A stretch of 64,000 nucleotides of DNA from Neelides folsomi. Lineage: Eukaryota; Arthropoda; Collembola; Neelipleona; Neelidae. The stretch covers positions 372,001 to 436,000 of the forward strand of contig JAQGBZ010000018.1 in NCBI GenBank assembly GCA_034687125.1. The letters run 5' to 3'. Both the position numbers and the translations under genes were made by a program. Positions 61,771 to 64,000 of the stretch are shown in pieces (the stretch's first letter is position 1; every line of letters starts with the position of its first letter). The notes under the pieces are model-generated. The model saw only the letters and a program-made list of their open reading frames with translations. It ran no database searches and was not told the DNA's origin.

Positions 61771-64000
61771 TCTTCCCTTCTCCATCTCCCTTCTAATGAG
61801 CGAGATTCCGATGAGGGAATCAATCAGTGAATTCCTTCTGGAAATTCCATCCTTCGAATGGACACGATCCTTCATTACCGATATTGCTTCTTCGTGTGCT
61901 CGAGACTTTCCCTTCCAATGTAGCTAAACTCGTTCTGATATACCTTTACTATTCATTCCAACGACTCACTCATCTTCAAAGTGCCAAAGCACATTCAATA
62001 CCTTTGCACAATTTATGATATAAATGTTTAATATATTATATATTAACTTGAGTTTAGGAATCAATGATGCGAAGAGCAAAGAAAATATTTTTCCTTTTAT
62101 CCTCATGATTAATGATCTTCATCAATTTGAACAAAGCTGAAGAAAATTGCAAACGTAATATTTATTTATTATTCTATTTATTTATGTTGGTTGTTTGAAA
62201 GCAATGTAACTGATCAGTATCACTAAATATAATATATAGTTTCAATGTAAAGATAATTGTGAGCTTAAAATTCCACAATATATCTTGATGTGAAATGAAA
62301 GCAGAATAACGGACAAAACCAACATTAATTTTTTGACATTTTCAAACAATTACTTTTCGGCATCATATTTATTTGATTAATGTAATATATAATTATAGAT
62401 TAGATAATATATCATACAATATTATGTTTTATTTAATGAAGATGAATAACAAACACTGTCGTTTATTTTATATTTTTAGAAAAATATTTAACAGGAAAGA
62501 ATTCTAAAATTCGTAAATTCCTATTTGGGAAGATCTATTTATCATCTGATAATAAATCTTCCCATGTAATGTGCCTTACTCAACGCAAACCAACTCATAA
62601 GAAAAATATTTAAAAGTTAATATGAAAGAATGAAAGAAAATATTAGAAGTTATCTTAGAATGTATGGAGTGAGGATGAAAAACAAATGAAGAGAATGATG
62701 GAGAACAAATGCCTAATTTAATGATTGAACTTAACTACATTATTATGTGCAATAAAATTTCCAATTTTAGACTACCTTTTAAAAATATGTTATTACAAAT
62801 GTCTTACCAAAATTTAAAACTAACTCATAAATGATAAAATACCTTCTTAATAGAAGGCTTCAAAGAAAGCATTTGAACTGCATTTGAAAATAATATTATT
62901 ATTTATAATTCAATTTGGAAATGCAGCTAAAATTATAATTGGGTAAATAAATTAAAGAATTTTTCAATTTAATTATTAATTTCTTGTACGAAAAGAATGA
63001 ATGAGAAGAACCTCAATAATTTGTTGATGTACAAAAATACCCTATAATTAATGCTATAACGCTGGTAAGTATAATATACCGGAATATACCTAAGTATTAT
63101 AATTAATTAGTCATATTCCTTCTTCCATAAAAATTTGCAAAGTGTAAAATAATTTGAATATCTAACCTAAATTGTAATAGATATAAGTGTTTAATACAAT
63201 TAACATAAATACCACATAATTGTTATGTGGTATTTATGTTAATAAATATGTAGCATACCTAAGTATTGAATGCTTATGATTTTCGTTATTAATTAAGTTG
63301 GTGCTTTACGTAATCGTCAAATACATGTGATAGGATTCATATTTCACACCATGTGAAAAATATTAGTTCGATTTTTGTAAAAGTCAAATGTACAAGTCAT
63401 ATATTGTATTAGATACAATTTTTAAAATGGCTTGAATACAAAAGATATAGCTGAAATCTTATCCTAAGATTTTATTATTATATCAGGTATTTTACCAAAT
63501 AACATTTTAATATTTAACATTAAATCATGTAAATATCTACTAATAAATATAGGAAATTGTATTGTAAGTTTCTTGTAAATAGAAATTAATATTAAGAATT
63601 TTAGGGAAAATGTGAAAGAAGCAAACAAAAGTTGTAGAGAATATGCAAATACAATTCAACTAATACTTAATATTTAAGTAAATGTTAACAATAATATAAA
63701 TTAGTAATATGTATGTTAGTTCTAATTTATTTTTTGTGATCAAATGATTTTATAAATATACACATTATTGTTACTTATTGTGTTAAGTCAACTTTATAAT
63801 ATCTAATTAATTATTGATAAATGTGTATAATTATATATAATTAATTAGTTTGTGAATAATAATTAATAAAATTCACTACTTACTTTAAGCTATAATTATG
63901 ATTATGATAGTCATTACATAAATAACATATTATACTAGTAGTTGATAATATACATGTATATTGAGATATTAATAGATATTATATCTAATAATAATTGTAT
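61771..64000. other. dpr 3' UTR and AT-rich intergenic DNA
   Basis: The first part is presumably 3' UTR; AATAAA occurs for example at 62751-62756. From about 62000 onward the DNA is extremely AT-rich, with no gene. One 45-base palindrome is listed separately. Confidence 0.45.
63199..63243. repeat. 45-base perfect inverted repeat
   Basis: Arms of 21 bases (ATTAACATAAATACCACATAA and its exact complement, 63199-63219 and 63223-63243) surround a TTG loop. It resembles a tiny hairpin-type repeat. No clear target duplication is seen. Confidence 0.65.

Noticed and set aside
1-64000. CRISPR arrays, rRNA, prokaryotic operons or viral genes
   Set aside because: No regularly spaced direct repeats, no rRNA-like blocks and no viral domains were seen; the introns and AT-rich flanks are those of a eukaryotic nuclear genome.

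Overview
The window is eukaryotic nuclear DNA: AT-rich, with multi-exon genes on both strands, GT-AG introns, AATAAA signals and TA-flanked mariner-type DNA transposon remnants. A Dpr-family (defective proboscis extension response) immunoglobulin gene points to an arthropod, most likely a hexapod. The transposase fragment resembles elements common in hexapods, but nothing here fixes the order.

Layout. (1) 1-113 (+): the last 36 codons of a probable membrane protein. (2) 284-2964 (-): a three-exon gene for an 820-residue secreted, probably GPI-anchored protein made of about 16 six-cysteine EB/EGF-like modules. It converges tail to tail with the first gene. (3) 6470-7576 (+): a three-exon gene for a 118-residue protein matching the Pierce1/C9orf116 family of ciliary microtubule inner proteins. 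(4) 10824-11588 (+): a two-exon gene with a TATA box for a 222-residue secreted protein. It has a long Ala/Pro/Lys-rich arm and a four-cysteine tail, and I do not recognise it. (5) 13218-61770 (+): a dpr gene of seven coding exons encoding 297 residues (signal peptide, two Ig domains, hydrophobic C-terminus). Its first coding intron is about 38 kb. A GC-richer block at 11960-12243 may be its non-coding first exon. (6) 61771-64000: very AT-rich DNA without genes.

The large dpr introns contain no other gene that I can support. They hold an 865-bp, TA-flanked, internally deleted Tc1/mariner-like element (42250-43114, 123-bp terminal inverted repeats) with the C-terminal part of a transposase on the minus strand. 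They also hold two 76-77 bp mariner-type MITEs with related ends, and small tandem repeats. Another MITE and a near-perfect 93-bp hairpin lie between the first two complete genes. One open stretch in the giant intron (36588-36669) encodes a signal-peptide-like sequence ending at a possible donor in the phase needed to join the Ig exon, so it is a candidate alternative first coding exon.

The genes are not an operon and show no joint pathway. All exon junctions were read by eye from splice consensus, reading-frame continuity and, for dpr and Pierce1, family resemblance. No similarity search was run. I found no CRISPR array, rRNA, intact tRNA or viral gene, and no clearly new multi-gene system.
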